From: JAJPXI01 sp051867655
Lineage (GTDB): Bacteria; Bacillota; Clostridia; Oscillospirales; Oscillospiraceae
Length of the DNA: 64,000 bases
Assembly (NCBI GenBank): GCA_051867655.1
Contig: JBJDYV010000109.1
Location: 1-64,000, forward strand
Direction: 5' to 3'
Shown here one piece after another: positions 62,830-64,000 of this stretch; position 1 is the stretch's first letter, and each line of letters starts with the position of its first letter. The notes beneath the pieces were generated by a model. It was given only the letters and a program-made list of their open reading frames with translations, did no database searches and was not told the DNA's origin. The translations under genes were made by a program, and so were the position numbers.

Positions 62830-64000
62830 TTAGAACGGCCAGCTGGGGAACCATTTGATAAACGTTTTCATGAACCAGACGGGCACCCGGATGCCCACCA
62901 GGGCCGGGTAGAACAGGGCGTACAGCCCCACGGCGCTGCCCGTCAGGCCGTAGACCGCCGGTTTCCACCTCCTGCCCGATTCCACCAGGTCGTTGATGAC
63001 GTAGGACAGGGCCAGGCACAAAAACAGGATGGAGGGGAAGTAGTGGTAGGCGAAGGTGATGCGGGTAATGAGAATCCAGGGGACGAGCTGGGCCAGGAAG
63101 CCGACGACGATGAACAAACCCTTGCCGCAGCGGCGGCGGACGGTCTGCACGGCGGTGACGATCAGCGCGGCCAGTCCGCCCCAGGAGACCAGGGGATTGT
63201 TGAAGGCGGCAAAGCGGGTGGTGAAGCCGGCGGCGTCCTCGTTGACCATATAGTACAGGATGGGCCGGATGTCCAGCAGCCACTGGTACCACCGGGAGGA
63301 GTAGGGGTGGGGCGTGTCCACGCCCTTGTGGTAGGTGAACATGAACACCTGGTTGTCCCACACCAGCTCCAGCAGGCCCTTCCAGTCGGTCACCTTTTCG
63401 GCGTGGGCGGTGGGCAGGTAGGAGGCGATATAGATGATCAGGGGGATGATCACGAAACAAAGGATGGAGAACAGGACGGTCTTGCACACCCACGCGCCCC
63501 GGTGGGGAGCGTCTTCCGTCTGGGGCCAGTCCCGGCACTTCCAGTACAGACCCAGGAAGTAGAGAATGGCCATGCCCACGCCGCCGTAGACCACGATCCA
63601 CTTGCTGGCTACGCCGATGCCGAACATCAGCCCGGACAGGAACAGGGGCAGCGCGCACTTGCGGAAGGGCGTGCCCGCGGGCAGGGCCAGATAGCGGTAC
63701 AGGAAGAAGAACATGGCCAGGATGAAGAACACCCCGTAGCTGTCGATGGTGGCGATGCGGGTCTGGGTCAGGTGCATGAAATCAAAGGTGAACAGGGCTG
63801 TGCCGCACAGGGCGACCACCGTCTTGCCGAACAGGTTTTTCAGGAACACATACAGCAGCGGCACCATCAGCACGCCGAACAGAGTGCCCATGAACCGCCA
63901 GCCGAAGGGGGTCATGCCGAACAGGGCGATGCCCAGGCTGATGATCAGCTTGCCCAGCGGGGGATGGGAATCCTCGTAGGGGGAGATGTCCCGCAGGTGC
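62830..64000 (-). CDS. PMT-family dolichyl-phosphate-mannose-type glycosyltransferase, partial
   Basis: The 3' portion (389 codons) of a membrane glycosyltransferase of the GT39/PMT family; the 5' end lies beyond the window. The frame is open from 64000 through EDSHPPLGKLIIS, whose acidic-pair and HPPLGK features mark the first extracellular loop of the family, then at least eight membrane segments follow. The stop is 12 bases before the PHP gene start. It likely transfers a lipid-linked sugar to a surface protein. Confidence 0.85.
   Translation of the reverse strand, partial: HLRDISPYEDSHPPLGKLIISLGIALFGMTPFGWRFMGTLFGVLMVPLLYVFLKNLFGKTVVALCGTALFTFDFMHLTQTRIATIDSYGVFFILAMFFFLYRYLALPAGTPFRKCALPLFLSGLMFGIGVASKWIVVYGGVGMAILYFLGLYWKCRDWPQTEDAPHRGAWVCKTVLFSILCFVIIPLIIYIASYLPTAHAEKVTDWKGLLELVWDNQVFMFTYHKGVDTPHPYSSRWYQWLLDIRPILYYMVNEDAAGFTTRFAAFNNPLVSWGGLAALIVTAVQTVRRRCGKGLFIVVGFLAQLVPWILITRITFAYHYFPSILFLCLALSYVINDLVESGRRWKPAVYGLTGSAVGLYALFYPALVGIRVPVWFMKTFIKWFPSWPF

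Overview
The window reads as chromosomal DNA from a GC-rich, endospore-forming Bacillota, most likely a gut Oscillospiraceae (Flavonifractor, Oscillibacter or Lawsonibacter-like). The basis is family-level: SpoIID and SpoIIE are present, the rimP-nusA-ylxR-ylxQ-infB-rbfA-nrnA cluster has the Firmicutes order, ribosome-binding sites are strong AGGAGG types, and promoters are sigma-A-like (TTGnnn-17-TATAAT). A species name cannot be given from the sequence alone.

Layout. 1-10.2 kb is accessory: a small HTH protein coupled to a membrane Ser/Thr kinase with an LRR ectodomain, an XRE repressor, and a 2181-residue S-layer-type surface protein. 10.5-20.3 kb holds trmO, a THEP1 NTPase, ychF, a BlaI/M56-peptidase pair with a translationally coupled 55-aa ORF, a MATE exporter, typA, ybaK and tRNA-Arg(CCU). 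20.3-24.5 kb is a methanol-type corrinoid methyltransferase locus: a PocR-AraC regulator divergent from mtaC, mtaB and a truncated COG0523 GTPase. 24.5-36.2 kb is mostly housekeeping: rlmA, an ABC-F protein, metG-tatD-radical SAM, ilvE, a DEAD-box helicase, PspC, GNAT and an SDR. 36.3-43.8 kb contains an orphan cbiL and two citrate synthase paralogues flanking a split chromate transporter and nadE. 44-51.8 kb is spoIID and the translation/transcription cluster. 52-64 kb has a hydrolase, a deacetylase lipoprotein, an ECF sigma/anti-sigma/NagZ/GNAT operon headed by dus, spoIIE, rpiB, a PHP phosphatase and the 3' part of a PMT-type mannosyltransferase cut by the window edge.

The least expected signal is non-coding. 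At three places (nadE/chrA, nusA, infB) the end of a gene is repeated a short distance downstream, separated from the intact gene by a hairpin-rich insert. The nadE, chrA and infB copies differ mainly at synonymous positions. At nadE/chrA the old junction (nadE tail, three bases, chrA head) survives as a 111-bp block between two inserts. The three inserts at nadE/chrA and nusA share a module whose stem changes sequence while keeping pairing. A separate 273-bp element at 54.0-54.3 kb has near-perfect 20-bp terminal inverted repeats that look like tRNA T-arms. These look like poorly described interspersed repeats linked to gene-end replacement or duplication.

How the genes work together. MtaB would move a methyl group from methanol to the MtaC corrinoid, with the COG0523 protein as a plausible metallochaperone, under PocR-AraC control. 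CbiL makes a corrin-ring methylation elsewhere in the window. The ECF operon couples envelope sensing to a cell-wall glycosidase. RimP, NusA, YlxR, YlxQ, IF-2, RbfA and NrnA form the usual ribosome/RNA cluster behind a promoter with a 5' leader hairpin.
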